From Cladosporium sp. IMV 00045 (taxonomy: Eukaryota > Ascomycota > Dothideomycetes > Cladosporiales > Cladosporiaceae): a DNA stretch of 64,000 nucleotides. Shown here one piece after another: positions 1-11,369 of this stretch. Numbering within the stretch: the first letter of the stretch is position 1; each line of letters starts with the position of its first letter. The DNA lies in NCBI GenBank assembly GCA_001931905.2, contig MSJI02000184.1, positions 36,879-100,878 of the forward strand, read 5' to 3'. Under the pieces are notes generated by a model. That model saw only the letters and a program-made list of their open reading frames with translations. It ran no database searches and had not been told where the DNA came from. Position numbers and translations under genes: made by a program.

Positions 1-177
1 GTTGTTCCACACTAAAACCACATTTCCCTCCTATCGCCCGCGAACACAAGATCAACATCCACAAAACGGCTTCAGTGTCTCACACACACCCACACTGGCC
101 CGCCGCACGCCCGCCCGCCCTGCACCGCCGCTCTCCGGGGTATTAACACCTAGGCCAGCGCGCCGCCGCCCGGAACG

Positions 178-3006
178 ATGGCCACCAAGCAGCAGCAGCA
201 GGTTCCCTACGCTGCGGGCATCTACGCCGACATGAGCGTCGACGGGCCTGAGATCGGCACCCTGGTCATGGTGTGCGACCGCGCGAAGAACTTGCCCAAC
301 AGGAAGACCATGGGCAAGCAGAACCCTTACTGCGCCGCGAGATTGGGCAAGGAGGCGAAGAAGACGCCGGTGGATAAGAGGGGTGGGCAGACGCCGAAGT
401 GGTATGTTTTTTCGTTGTTGTTTTCGTTTTGCTGTGGCTTGCATGGAGCCATTGGGTTTTGAAGTAGAGAGCTTTTTGCTGACATTGGAACGTCCAGGGA
501 CACGGAACTGCGTTTCACGGTACACGACTCGGCGGACTACTACAACCTCAAGCTTTCGGTTTTCAGCGAAGACAAAAAGACGGATCTGATCGGCGAGTCT
601 TTCCTAGACCTCAGCAATGTCATTGTTCCCGGCGGCGGAAAGAACGATATCTGGCAGGGCTTGACTTGCAAGGGAAAATACGCGGGTGAAATCAGACTGG
701 AGCTCACATACTACGATTCGAGGCCTAAAGCGGAACGTCCAAGACGCGAGAGCAATGCTGCTACGGAGGACGGTGCGGTGAGGCAGAAGGTCAAGAGGAG
801 GCCACTTCCTGGCCCTGGATCTGTGGCTGGGTCTGTCGTCGGGTCGGTAGCTGGATCTGTCACTGGGCCTGCTCCGGCGCCGAGTGTTGTTGCGACTGCG
901 GACACCATCGAAAACTTCCCACATCCCGTTGCCAGGCCTAGACATGGACCTAGAGAGTTGGGAACACCGCCTAGAGCGAACTCAATGCCGCCAGAAGTCA
1001 TGGCTACGCAACCTGGGTTTGGTGGTTCGCCCGCACAATTTCACACACCTCCGCCTAGCAGCTACGGTCAGGACCCTCACGGATACGGCGAAGAGCAGCA
1101 TGATGATATGCAGTTCGCCCAACCGGAGTTTCTTCCTCAGCTGCCTCCGACCCCGAGGAGGCTACCTGCACCTCAAGGATCTTCTCCAGCGGCGGCGTAC
1201 GGGCATCACAGCAGAGGACCGAGTCAAGCTATGCTTTCTCATGCCAACTCAGCGCCTAGCGTTCCAACGACAGATGCTGGCTATGGTGGGGGGTATGAAA
1301 TCCACACTGATGCCCCGGAGCCACTTCCTGATCTCGACTACCAACACCAGCACATCAGACAGCGAAGGAACGACGTACCTCCTGGCTGGGAAAACCCCTA
1401 CGACGATATGCGATACGATGACCAAGAGGATGAAATGCAATCGCCGCCACCACCGCCGCCGATGCACAGTCACAGTGCGCCTGTCATCCCGCAGCATTCA
1501 CCCGGTCACTCGCCAATGAACTCGAGATACAGCCAGATGTCGACTCCACCCTCAGCTCGGCAACAGTACGTCCCCAATGCATCTCCATTGCAGAGCATAG
1601 AGCGAGGATATTCCTCACCGCAGCACACCCCTCCTCGTGGACACGGAGCACGTGGACGGTCAATCGATGACTTCACCCCTTCGCCACCGCAAATGAGAAC
1701 CTACGACAGCTCACCCAGTGCTCTCGGCATGTCTCACAGCAACATGTCTTCGCCTGGTATGCGGTCGCCGGTCTCTAGAGCGGTTCCGAACAGGCATAGC
1801 ATGGCCGACATCTACAACACTCCCCCACAACGCCCACACCCCCTCTCGCAGGAAGTTCCTCGAGCCAGGAGTCCGATGCCTCCGTTCGCTGAGCAAGCTG
1901 AGCAAGCTCACTTTGACCCTCACTACGCTGATCGTGAAGGCGCGCCGATTATGATGCCACGTGCAATCTCGCCCGCCCCACCGCCTGGTTCAGACCCCAA
2001 CTCTGAGCGCCGTTCTAGGAGTACATACGGCATCCGACACCCCGTACGAGCTTTCGAGACCTCAGACAGCAGTCCCCTCGGTTCAACCAATGCAACCGCC
2101 GGATCAATGCCGCATCGCCCTACTCCAATGCGCAAATCCGTCTCTCCCAGACCATCTCCCACAGACACCGTCATAACCCCCAGCAGCATCCCCTACGGCC
2201 CCGACAGCTACGACATCCACAACCCAAGCAACGGCTCGCCCATGGCATCCAACCACTCCGCACAGAACCCCTACCAAATCCGTCCGGAACCCAGCGGCGC
2301 ACCTCCTCGCGAAGGACCAAACGGCCCAATCGTAGGCTGGGACGGCCGGGAGATAGACCCCTCCGACCACCTCCCCGTGGACTCCTGGGCGCCAGAGCCC
2401 GAGAAGAAATCCCCGACGAAAACCTACGGTCTCGGCCGCGACAGGGATTTTGGCCCCCGTACCCAAAACGGCGGCGGCACGCGCCTCTCAAACGACGTCG
2501 TCATCAACTTCCGTCGCCGCTCCCAAGTCGCCCCGCAGCAACAACAAGCTCCTCCTCCCCAACCCGCCCCAGAACCCCAACCCTCCTCCCCCGCCCGCAA
2601 CAGACTGTACAAAAAGTCCCCCTCCCCTTCCCCCTTACACAGCGCGCCCTTGCGCGAACGCCCCAACTTTAATTCCACCCCACCCTCCATGTCTGTCCCC
2701 GACCCGTACGCGACGCAAGACTACTCGCGCGGCTTCTACGACGGCTCGCCCGGCATCTCCGGCGGCGATTTCAGCCGCTACGATTACCAGAAACCGGCGC
2801 CCGCGCTTCCCCCTGGCGCTGCCGGTGGCTGGAGCGAGGAAGCGGCGCTCAGCAGGGAGATTGCGGGGATCGATCTCGGCGCTCCGAGCGGGAGTACAAG
2901 GCGCATGCCGACTATGAGCAGTGCGGCGGGGACGGTGATTATGAGTTCTGGTGGTGGTGGGGGGTGGCAGGGCGTGAGGAGTCATAGGGATAGGGGGTTT
3001 CAGTAG
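178..3006 (+). CDS. C2-domain protein, Inn1/Fic1-like, with long Pro/Ser/Gln-rich tail
   Basis: Two exons, 178-401 and 498-3006, with a 96-nt GTATGT...CAG intron, give about 910 aa. Residues ~15-125 form a C2 domain: GTLVMVCDRAKNLPN, then KQNPYCAARLG, then across the splice TPKWDTELRFTVHD and LIGESFLDL, ending at GEIRLELTYYD. The rest is low-complexity, rich in Pro, Ser, Gln and His, with many PP/PPxP stretches that could bind SH3 domains. In yeasts an N-terminal C2 followed by a PxxP tail defines Inn1 (S. cerevisiae) and Fic1 (S. pombe), which couple the contractile ring to septum formation. A role at the septum is inferred from this architecture. It could instead be another fungal C2 protein of unknown role. 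The splice is fixed because the C2 frame continues exactly across it. Confidence 0.75.
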
Positions 3007-4190
3007 GGAGAGTTTGGATTGATGAGGTGAATTTTCAGGATGGGTAGGGTTTCGTGTTATGGTTTTGAAAGGACTGTTTTTGTTACTGTTTCTTATGTGT
3101 TCGGAATTTGGGAGTTTCTTTGCATGGTTCATGGCATGTGCATTCGCATCACTCGAGGGACGAAGAAAAGGGTCAAGAGAAAACCAGACAACAGAGGGAA
3201 AAGATGGACTTTTTATTTTTTTTTATCGGGCAACGCGGAGTTTAGGGATTGTCTTTTCTTTTTCTTTTTCTTTTTTGATTTTGGTGCATTGCATTCACGC
3301 GGGTTTGAGCCACTTGTGTTCGCTCTTGTACTACTAGTCTGCAGTTCTTTCAAATGCATAGAAGGAAACGACTGTTTATTCCGACTCCTTGGTTGTGTCA
3401 GATGTGAGGCGTGGTTGACGGCTTTACGTTGGCGGAGCTAGGTTGGGTCTTTGGATCAACAATGATGTAGCTTGTGTTGTATCCATGTCGTCTCGACAAA
3501 CGATCGCGAACCGGGTGTTCTTCCTAGGGGGGGAATTGATGTATTCAGATCTCGTGTATCATTCATACTACCCCAGCCTTTAATCAAAGGGCGGAGTGGA
3601 TCGATTGACTTTCAAGGGTCCTCCTCCTCTCTTTCCCCCGCGGCTCAATCAATCCCGCGCGCGCGTCTTCCCCCCAAGAGCTAATCATTTCTAGCTGCTA
3701 CCCTTCTTCACTACCGCTGCAGTCTGACGTTCGAAGCAAGCCAGCAAGCCACCATCCAGCAAGCAAGCCAGTCTTTCTCACTTGCATACCATCACATCAC
3801 TACACGCCACGCGCGCATACGCCAGTCACTACTGCCTGCGACTTGCCTTACTTGCCTCCTTGCGTCAGCAAATATCGAGCTTGGTCTTCGCTGTTTCTCA
3901 CGCCAGAAACCGCCGTATCCTCTACCACTCCAACTCTCCCAATCAAGCCAAACATATCCAACTTTTCCAATTCCCGTCCCGGACTTTGTCGCGGGCCATC
4001 TTGTGTATCCTCAAGTCAGCTCAGCTCAGCTCTAACCCTGCCCGACGGAGCCTACCCTGTCCTACCACGCGAAGAAGCTCAGCCCAGCTTCAGTTCCTAG
4101 CTATCCGACAACTATCTTAGGGTAGACTGCGCGAACCCAGAAAAAAGGAAATACACAAAGCCAAAGGAGAGACAAGGAACAGGACCAATC
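3007..4190. other. Intergenic, 1.2 kb; no gene seen
   Basis: This holds the 3' UTR of the C2 gene, with T-rich runs near 3219-3275, and the promoter and 5' leader of the next + strand gene. The last ~500 bases are CT-rich, as is common for fungal leaders. Open frames here have no recognisable protein. Confidence 0.5.
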
Positions 4191-5804
4191 ATGGCGGACG
4201 AGATCTACGCCGACGAAGACGACGCTGCGTTCTTCTTCGACGACGACGGATACCTTTACATCGAGGATGGGTGTGATGTCGCTGTAAGTGCCTCCCTACC
4301 TCGATCGCGCGCAATACACTTTCTGGGTTCCCTCCCGTTGCTTTGCTCTGCTTCTCCCACCGCCCCGGTTCACCCGGTGTGACGGCGTTGCGGGTGCGTG
4401 CATTTCCTGTTGCATTGCATGGGCATCGGTGCGGTAGCCACGTTCACCACGTCGCACAGAGAATCGCGATTGTTTGCTTGATCCCTACACCACCACAAAG
4501 ACACAATACCCGCGCAAGTCCGCTCCCTGAAACCCATCGCTGACTTACTCCACTAGGACGAACTGGCCGAAACCCAAGTCCCCTCGCCGGGCTACGTGGG
4601 CGTCAACGACGAAATCGCCCTCGAGAGCTGGGAGTACGATATCTTCGAGTACTTTGGCGAGTTGGAGCATGGGAGTGACAGTTATTGGGACGCGAGAATT
4701 AGGCACTTGGAGGAGGGGGATGGACAGATGAAGCAACAACAGCAGGAGCAGAGAAGTACGAGCAAGAAGAGAAAACAGGGCGAAGGTCAAGAAGAGGAGG
4801 GGGAAGGTTTCATGAGCCGCAAGAGACGGAGGGAGGGCGATGATGCTATTGCTGTGGATGAGAATGTGGTGTACATGCCTTTCGAAGCGAGGCTTGCGCG
4901 TCCGCCTCCGAGAAGCGCGGATGGGGGTCACTTTGCTCTGTTGCCGGATTGGAAGGAGAGGTTTCCTGAGAAGAAGGGTGGGGAGATTCCTTCGCCTGGG
5001 AAGGGGAGGCAGATGCCGGCTGAGATGCGGAGGGCGGCGGAAGGTGGTGCTGATGATGAGGAGGATGAGGAGGAGGAAGGGGAAGAGCTGGTAGAGGGCG
5101 AGGGCATGGACGTCGATTCTGGAGCGGATGCATCAGGTGTTGATCAGGATGTTGTCATGCAAGTTCTGAGGCAAAGGCTGGCTGACAGCGGGCTGGGTGA
5201 GGTCGACGAAGCCGTTTTCAAAGACGCCATTGCTCAGATGCTCTCGGGCGAGGGTGACGGTGGTGATGCTGTCGGCGGGCTGGCGAGTCTCTTGCTAGGC
5301 CAGAAGGGTGGAGGTGGTGAGGCTATCCAGGGGTTCTTGGCCGGGCAAGGTGTGCATATGGGAGGTGAAGAGGGAGAGGAAGATGACGATGACGATGGCG
5401 ATAACGACAATGACGACGACGACGATGAGAATAACGAAATCAACGAATGTAATGACCAACATCCCGCGACACGCGCTGCTGCCTCATCATCGGCCCACAC
5501 GGCAGCATCGCGAAATACCAGACCTCCACAAACTCGATCTCCGGCAGCGAAAACAGCAACAAAATCAAATCTCAAACGCAAAGCACCACCCTCCCCCAGT
5601 GGGCTCTCAATACCGCAAACGAGCACAGCAGCAACTGCAACTCCTTCCACCAAGCGCAGAAGAACGCCTGCACCCGATGAGGTTGAGGCAGGTGATGTTG
5701 CTGGCATGCCTCCTGGCGAAGCTTCTGTGGTGCCGGGAAAGAGGACGACGAGGAGCGGCGCTGCTGCTGCTGCTGCTAGTGGTAATAAGAAAAGAAAATC
5801 ATGA
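4191..5804 (+). CDS. Acidic, low-complexity protein of unknown function, probably nuclear
   Basis: Exon 1 is 4191-4283 and exon 2 is 4557-5804, joined over a 273-nt GTAAGT...TAG intron with a CTGAC branch site near 4540; the product is 446 aa. The N-terminus is rich in Asp and Tyr. The only ordered-looking part is residues ~32-75, containing GYVGVNDEIALESWEYD and a YFGELE segment. Later come basic KKRKQ and RKRRR clusters, long Asp/Glu runs (~residues 160-180 and ~275-300), and a KKRKS C-terminus, all suggesting nuclear localisation. I do not recognise the family. The short first exon is supported by continuous frame, an acidic composition matching exon 2, and good splice signals. Confidence 0.7.
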
Positions 5805-6641
5805 TGGATTGGTGTATAGGACGGGAGGGACCGGGTGCTTTTCTTGGAGGGTGTGTTGATATGCTGTACGTAGGTAGTTTGTAATTAAATTGGAAGTGGG
5901 TGGCTGCTTTTCTATTTGTGATCTCACTTCTTTGACTGTGATTCGTTCATCAATGGGGAAATTATCTTGGGTGCTTGTGTACGACTTTGTTTATTGAGCT
6001 TTGGAGAGCGATCGGTGTTTTGAAATCAAGTTAAGATGGTTGTAGACGATAGCATGGTGTCTTGTAGTATCTTGTATACACTGCAGTTCCTCAGGGATTG
6101 CGGTATTAGCACATTCGGTGTCTAAAAGCTTAGACTATTCCAAGTATCTAGCACAATGTAGATAGGTACTCATTACAAGTTTATGAGATTGCTGAAACAG
6201 GTTCAAGTTACTACATGCATTTTATACATGGCAGCATCCAGCCGCTGAGCCGACCAGCAACGATGTCATCGATGAATGCCGATCAACTCCTCCATCGCGC
6301 CTCGACCTCCTCCTCCCAAGCATCGTAAGCATAACCCCATGTCGCCTGCAAACATCCCTCACAGGGCCATTTTTAGATAGCTTCTCCTCACCATCGCGAC
6401 TACGTATATGCACCCCGCAGTCTTGACTGGACAATCCTGCAGCATCACACTGCGCATGAGATACAGCGGCAGCTTGCCGACGTCTTGAGCGCTTGGTTAT
6501 AAGAAGGTGAGCTCCTGCCCCATCGATGACAGGTCTAGGAGCATCGATTGAAACAAAGTGATCAGAGCTGACTGGCATTGAATGACAAGACAAGACAAGA
6601 AGACACCGCAAGAAAGATCCAACATCTTGTAACACGCGATT
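5805..6641. other. Intergenic, 0.84 kb; no gene seen
   Basis: 3' UTR of the acidic-protein gene and promoter of the carrier gene. A long minus-strand open frame across 6222-6761 runs antisense into the carrier start and has no protein-like motif. Confidence 0.5.
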
Positions 6642-8090
6642 ATGGCAGACCAACAGAACGCGGATATTGTCTACAATGCCCAGCTCGTAAGATACTTTGC
6701 CGCTCTGTTCTCCCTTCACTTCGCTGAATACGGCACCCAGGACGCTTTCACCCTCTACCACATCGTCCAGGAGGAAGCTGGCAAGTCTTCCTCCCTCAGT
6801 GGCGGCCCCGTCTTACCCGCCCTTGGACATGCCATCGCCGGCTCGGCCGCCACCGCTGCGACCAAGTTGCTCCTCTACCCTCTGGACCTCGTCATCACCC
6901 GCCTGCAAGTCCAGAAGCAGCTTTCGGGTCCCAAGGAGGCGCCTTCGGCCGCCAAGGACGGCGATGCAGAGTACGACAATCTGGTCGACGCGGCGCGGAA
7001 AATCTACGACGCGGAAGGCGGGCTGAAGGCTTTCTACACGGGTCTCGCCCCGGATGTCGTGAAGGGTTTGGGGGATTCGTTTCTTTTCTTCCTCGTCTAT
7101 AATTATCTGCGACAGCGCGAGACGAAGAAGTTCAGCAACACTTTGCCGGTTTCGAGGGAGTTGGGGATTGGAATTGCCGCTGGCGCTTTTTCGCGGTTTG
7201 TCACTACTCCTTTGCAGAATGTCATCACGCGCCAGCAGACCGCTGCTCTCATCGCGGCGAGGGATCCGACTTCGACTACGACTCCGGCGCAGAGCGGCGG
7301 TCTGTCCGTCAAAGACGTGGCTCTTCAGATCCGGTCGGAGCGCGGTTTGAAGGGTTTCTGGGCTGGATATAGCGCCAGCGTCGTTCTCACGCTCAATCCT
7401 GCAATCACGTTTGCTATCGACAATCTTCTCCACAGGCTGATGCCGAAAGCAAGACGGGACGATCCAAGTCCCCAGCTCACCTTCCTCATCGCCGCTACGA
7501 GCAAAGCGATCGCCACAGCGATCACCTACCCCGTCAGTCTGGCTAAGTCTCGCGCGCAAGTCAGCACTCCAGCCGCACCTCAAGACCCTCAGACGACAGC
7601 AGAGAAGGACTCAGACTCCGACGACGCCCACATCGTCAGCCCTCCCTCCCACCCAACAACCCCTGCCTCCACCCCCCTCCGCCACAAAGCAACCAGCACC
7701 CTACACCGCCTCCTCCGCCTGCTCTCAGCACAATACGCCATCCTCATCTCCCTCCGCAAGATCCACCGCGCCGAAGGCCTGCGCGGCCTGTACTCCGGGC
7801 TCGAAGCGGAGGTGCTGAAAGGTTTCCTCAGCCACGGGCTGACGATGATGATGAAAGACCGCGTGCACGTCGGCGTCATTCAGCTTTACTATTTGTTGTT
7901 GAAGTTTACGCGTAGGTGGCCGCAGGAGGTGAGGGAGGTGAGGGATGAGGCTGTTAGGAAGGTGGGGGGTGTGAGGGAGAGGGTTGAGGGGGAGGTGGAG
8001 AGGGTTGGTGAGGGGGTTAGGGAGGGTGTTGAGGAGGTTGTGGATAGGGGGAGGAGGGTTGTTTGGGGGGAGAAGAAGGAGGGGGAGTAG
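6642..8090 (+). CDS. Mitochondrial-carrier-family protein, peroxisomal Pmp47/Ant1 type
   Basis: Single exon, 482 aa. Three carrier repeats are visible through their signatures: YPLDLVITRLQVQ (~residue 82), TTPLQNVITRQQT (~190) and YPVSLAKSRAQV (~295). The second signature, with Gln-Asn in place of the usual acidic residue, and the NPAITFAI segment resemble the SLC25A17/Pmp34-Pmp47-Ant1 branch, which brings ATP or CoA-type nucleotides into peroxisomes for fatty-acid activation. The substrate is inferred from family. The third repeat is split by a ~60-residue Ser/Thr/Pro insert (~310-365). The C-terminal ~60 residues are a highly charged Glu/Arg/Val heptad-like tail not typical of carriers, encoded by an almost purely G/A/T stretch. 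The stop lies ~20 nt before the start of the duplicated segment. Confidence 0.75.
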   Translation: MADQQNADIVYNAQLVRYFAALFSLHFAEYGTQDAFTLYHIVQEEAGKSSSLSGGPVLPALGHAIAGSAATAATKLLLYPLDLVITRLQVQKQLSGPKEAPSAAKDGDAEYDNLVDAARKIYDAEGGLKAFYTGLAPDVVKGLGDSFLFFLVYNYLRQRETKKFSNTLPVSRELGIGIAAGAFSRFVTTPLQNVITRQQTAALIAARDPTSTTTPAQSGGLSVKDVALQIRSERGLKGFWAGYSASVVLTLNPAITFAIDNLLHRLMPKARRDDPSPQLTFLIAATSKAIATAITYPVSLAKSRAQVSTPAAPQDPQTTAEKDSDSDDAHIVSPPSHPTTPASTPLRHKATSTLHRLLRLLSAQYAILISLRKIHRAEGLRGLYSGLEAEVLKGFLSHGLTMMMKDRVHVGVIQLYYLLLKFTRRWPQEVREVRDEAVRKVGGVRERVEGEVERVGEGVREGVEEVVDRGRRVVWGEKKEGE

Positions 8091-8351
8091 GGTTTTCGTT
8101 TAATTTTCTCTTTCCTTGATGTTCCAAGTTTGGATGGGGCTTTTTCGTTCGATTCAGGTTTTCGAGATTTTGTTTTCTTATTGTGTGTAAGGATATCTGT
8201 GCGATCTAATGCGACATGACTTCTTCTTCTCCCTCTCCGACTGAATCTGTGTCTCCTCCCATGGAAATCCCTCTCCCCAAGAATAACGACTTTTCAAGCC
8301 TTCAGACTCCAACGCCTCGTCCCAACCACACTCCACCACTCCAGCAACCCC

Positions 8352-9284
8352 CTACCCAATCATCCGAAACCCACCAAACACAAGCAAATCCACCCTCACC
8401 ACACGACCACCAGCCTTGCGCACCCTCCCTCCACGATCCCCAAGCTCACCCAACCCCGCAAGCGCAGCAATCCTCTCACCTTCCCTCAACCTCCTGCGCT
8501 CCTCCCTGGTCCTCTCCTCCCTCTTAAACTCATCCCACCCCCCTGAAATAACAAACGCGCGAAACCCCCTAAGCCGCTCATTAGACCTGATCATCTTATT
8601 CGCCTCCCTCATGACCTCATCCAGTCCATCGCCGGCGAGACGCTCAAACCTGGCAGCGTCGTCTCGCAGCTCTTGGAAGCGCTTCCTCGCGCGCTCCGCC
8701 TCGTTCTGCTTCTCGGCGGCTTCTTGCTTGTACGCGGCCGCTAGCTCTTTGAGTCTTTGAATTGTGCGGAGGAGTTCTTTCTTGGACGTGCCGAGCGCTT
8801 TTTTGAGAGAGTAGATTTCTTGCTGCAGCGTGGCGTTGTTGGTGGCGAGGTCTTCGCTGCGGGTGGCTTGGAGGTTGAGAAGCTCGATTTGGTTCTTAAG
8901 CGTGGCATTTTCATTTTGAGAGACGAGGAGGGCGGCCCGAAGGGCGTCAATTGTGTGCGTTTGGTTGGTGAGGAGGGTGGATGGGCTGGGGTGGGTGGTG
9001 GGGAGGGAGAGGCTGCGGGGAATTGGGAGGGGTGCTTCGTCGTTGTTGTTCTCGCTGGCGGTGGCGATGGTGTCGGAGGGTCGCAGGTGGAGGCTGACTG
9101 CGTTCGGGTAGTAGATACTGTGGAGGAGGTGGTATTGGTGTCTGATTGTGCCTGGGATTGGGGGACCGATTTTGAGTTTCATGTCTGATTGATCGGGATT
9201 GAAGCAGGTGGTGAGTTTTGCTTTTATTTTGTGGGGGGAGACGCAAATTCTCTTGCGGATGCTGTGGGCGTTTGGATCTGCCAT
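8352..9284 (-). CDS. Coiled-coil protein of unknown function (copy A)
   Basis: 310 aa, one exon. The start is MADPNAHSIRKRI because copy B begins there and the reading frame upstream in copy A is not shared. Residues ~1-40 are basic; a Ser/Pro/Thr segment follows; from ~115 to ~265 runs a long heptad coiled coil (ALRAALLVSQNENATLKNQ, then SLKKALGTSKKELLRTIQRL). Next comes a conserved block RLRGFRAFVISGGWDEF. The last ~50 residues share nothing with copy B, so the 3' end has diverged or one copy is frameshifted. No family recognised. Its 3' end faces the carrier gene tail to tail. Confidence 0.6.
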   Translation of the reverse strand: MADPNAHSIRKRICVSPHKIKAKLTTCFNPDQSDMKLKIGPPIPGTIRHQYHLLHSIYYPNAVSLHLRPSDTIATASENNNDEAPLPIPRSLSLPTTHPSPSTLLTNQTHTIDALRAALLVSQNENATLKNQIELLNLQATRSEDLATNNATLQQEIYSLKKALGTSKKELLRTIQRLKELAAAYKQEAAEKQNEAERARKRFQELRDDAARFERLAGDGLDEVMREANKMIRSNERLRGFRAFVISGGWDEFKREERTREERRRLREGERIAALAGLGELGDRGGRVRKAGGRVVRVDLLVFGGFRMIG

Positions 9285-9642
9285 GATGATGGTGGTGGTG
9301 GTGGTGGTGTTCTGTGGTGGGATTGGGTTTGGTTTGTCATCAAGGCTGGCGTAGGCTTCATATACAGCAATGGTATGGAGTGTGACAAGCAAGCTCTGAA
9401 ACATGTAAGCAGGATTGTAGGATTGCTTGATTCTGGAGAAGAAAGGCGAGGTGAGTTGACGCAAGTACAATCGCCTTGGATGCACGGGAGTGGGAAGATG
9501 CAGTGATCACAAGCAAACGAGTGACAATGAAGGCTTTGTGGTAGACTGAGCAAGGGGGTCTGCGTCTACAAGACGGTGAAGGATCTACTACTGATCGAAG
9601 CAGCGTGAACGTAGAATTGGTGAATTGATACAGTTTTCATAC
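9285..9642. other. Intergenic, copy A; nothing recognised
   Basis: Promoter of the coiled-coil gene and 3' UTR of the leucine-rich gene, both on the minus strand. It holds a (GGT)n-like run near 9290-9308 that is shorter in copy B. Confidence 0.4.
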
Positions 9643-11229
9643 TCATCGTGTCTTTCTCGCCCATCCGAAATCCATCATGACGGGCGGCAGTGTCTGGGAC
9701 CGCCGTACAGAGTTGACCCGTCTCATGGCAAAGAGAACCTGGCTTTCTGCCTCCAACCAGATCTGTGCTTTCCTCTTTTCTATACTCAAATCGTCATGTG
9801 ACTCAGCATTCACTGCTGGCAATGTGTCCATGACTTCGTGCACCAGCTGCCGATCAGAAGAGATCCCTTGTTGTGTAGGCAAGGCTTTGAGGCCCGCATG
9901 TGTCGGGAGCCAGCCGTGTGCCACGTTGATATAGTTCACATTCTTCCATGTGTCGGTGAACACAGACCATGTGCTTGAGCTTGCGGATGACCATTCGTCT
10001 CCGCCCGCAGAAGTATTGGCGGGAAGCTCTGGTATAGATGCAAGCAAAGCCAGTGCGGGAACCCATGATGTGCAACCTTCCAGGTCGAGCCATTGGAGGC
10101 GCAATAGGTTGATGCTCAGCTGTCTCAGCAAGGACGCTGGCTCGTTCAAGTCCTGATCCAGTGCAGAGTATAGGTGAGAGCCGCCGGCAGTCAACTCCGG
10201 ACCTCGTTGACCGGAAACGGTGGTGGTTGCCAGGTTCGGCGTAAGTGTCGGTCTTGGCCAGTAAGCCAGCGACAGGTGGGTCAGTTGAGGCGTGTGCTTG
10301 CTGAATGCCAGGAGATCCCGCCATAAGACGTTCGGTGGTGGGTGGGAGAGTGATAGGTGTGTGAGGTGGGAGAATCGTGATGGAGACAGCGAGGTGTCAA
10401 GATATGTCTCGATAGAATCTTGGTCTTCCCATGAATCTGCAACGTCGTCCGCTGCTGTCTCTTCTAGCTTGGACTGATCTACTCGTAGGCGTTTCGTCAG
10501 GCGTGGCAACGTTAGTGTTGAGTGGCCGACAAGACCTGATAAGTCTAGAGATGTGACCTTTTCTGAGCCTTGCGTTAAGGCTTCGAATGCTTCGATAGTG
10601 ATAGCAGGGCCGTATATGCATAGATAAGAGAGCAGCCGCAATCTCACTTGTAGAGTGAATTCAGCTAGACCTGGATAATCTTCTTCATCGAGCATGTCCC
10701 ACTGACTTGCGATAGTCTTCAGAGCATGATGTGTCAAAGTTCTCGCTCCGGGTCCAGTAGATTGAGACCGAGAGTTTTCATTCAGTCCTGCAGCTCGAGC
10801 GAACCGTCCATCTTCTTGAGGTTTAGTCCGTTCGATATGACTTGTAGTTGCACTTTTACCCTTCCGCCGTCCCCTGTAAGCAAGCGTCGAAGTCCATCTA
10901 CCACTACCCAACGCAGTCCAGGACTTGGGAGGTGCCGGTCCAGGCGTCCTAAGCCTTTCTCGCGCCCTCACGCCTGCTCGAGCTCTTGGTGGTGCACTTT
11001 CAGGTACACCCAGGATACCTCGAAGTTGTGGCGGGATGGATCTTTGGCTGACGAGTTCGGCGATTTCACGTTTCTTCGTCGCCGCATCGGGCCCTTCGAT
11101 TTTTCGGAGATCGCTGAGCTTTTCGTTCACCGAGGTTGAAGATCCATCGTTTCGAGATGTGGTGGCGTTGGGCTTGGGTGATGATGGGCCTTGATGCTGC
11201 TTGAAGTTGAAGGTGCGCTTTTTGGGCAT
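9643..11229 (-). CDS. Leucine-rich-repeat-like protein of unknown function (copy A)
   Basis: 528 aa, one exon, starting MPKKRTFNFKQ. The N-terminal ~150 residues are basic and Ser/Pro-rich with an RGRRKGKS patch. From ~185 to ~420 there are leucine-rich units: LQVRLRLLSYLCIYG, KVTSLDLSGLVGHSTLTLPRL, FSHLTHLSLSHPPP, PQLTHLSLAYWPR and LLRLQWLDLEGCTSW. This LxxLxLxx spacing resembles F-box-associated LRR proteins, but no F-box is visible. The C-terminal ~100 residues end in FGWARKTR. Function is unknown. It is divergent with the next gene across a 315-nt shared promoter region. The copy-B version is intact and has the same length. Confidence 0.7.
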   Translation of the reverse strand: MPKKRTFNFKQHQGPSSPKPNATTSRNDGSSTSVNEKLSDLRKIEGPDAATKKREIAELVSQRSIPPQLRGILGVPESAPPRARAGVRARERLRTPGPAPPKSWTALGSGRWTSTLAYRGRRKGKSATTSHIERTKPQEDGRFARAAGLNENSRSQSTGPGARTLTHHALKTIASQWDMLDEEDYPGLAEFTLQVRLRLLSYLCIYGPAITIEAFEALTQGSEKVTSLDLSGLVGHSTLTLPRLTKRLRVDQSKLEETAADDVADSWEDQDSIETYLDTSLSPSRFSHLTHLSLSHPPPNVLWRDLLAFSKHTPQLTHLSLAYWPRPTLTPNLATTTVSGQRGPELTAGGSHLYSALDQDLNEPASLLRQLSINLLRLQWLDLEGCTSWVPALALLASIPELPANTSAGGDEWSSASSSTWSVFTDTWKNVNYINVAHGWLPTHAGLKALPTQQGISSDRQLVHEVMDTLPAVNAESHDDLSIEKRKAQIWLEAESQVLFAMRRVNSVRRSQTLPPVMMDFGWARKTR

Positions 11230-11357
11230 CCAGATGGATGGTGGTGAGGTTCAAAGCTGGTAAGGATCAATCAATGATCTCGCGGATATTTATTTTACGG
11301 CTCGTTACTATTTGTGGTCAAGGCTGTGGTGAGTCGTAGTGACACACTGCCTGGTGG

Positions 11358-11369
11358 CGGCAAATTCCG
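11358..11369. promoter_or_regulatory. CGG-N6-CCG palindrome in divergent promoter (copy A)
   Basis: CGG caaatt CCG sits between the leucine-rich gene (-) and the small beta-rich gene (+). CGG-N6-CCG is the spacing known for Ppr1-class Zn2Cys6 regulators. The same site is kept in copy B at 26602-26613. Nearby are nested inverted arms, GTTGGAG/CTCCAAC (11398-11404 and 11442-11448) and GCCGTT/AACGGC (11395-11400 and 11457-11462). Binding is inference from the motif alone. Confidence 0.35.
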
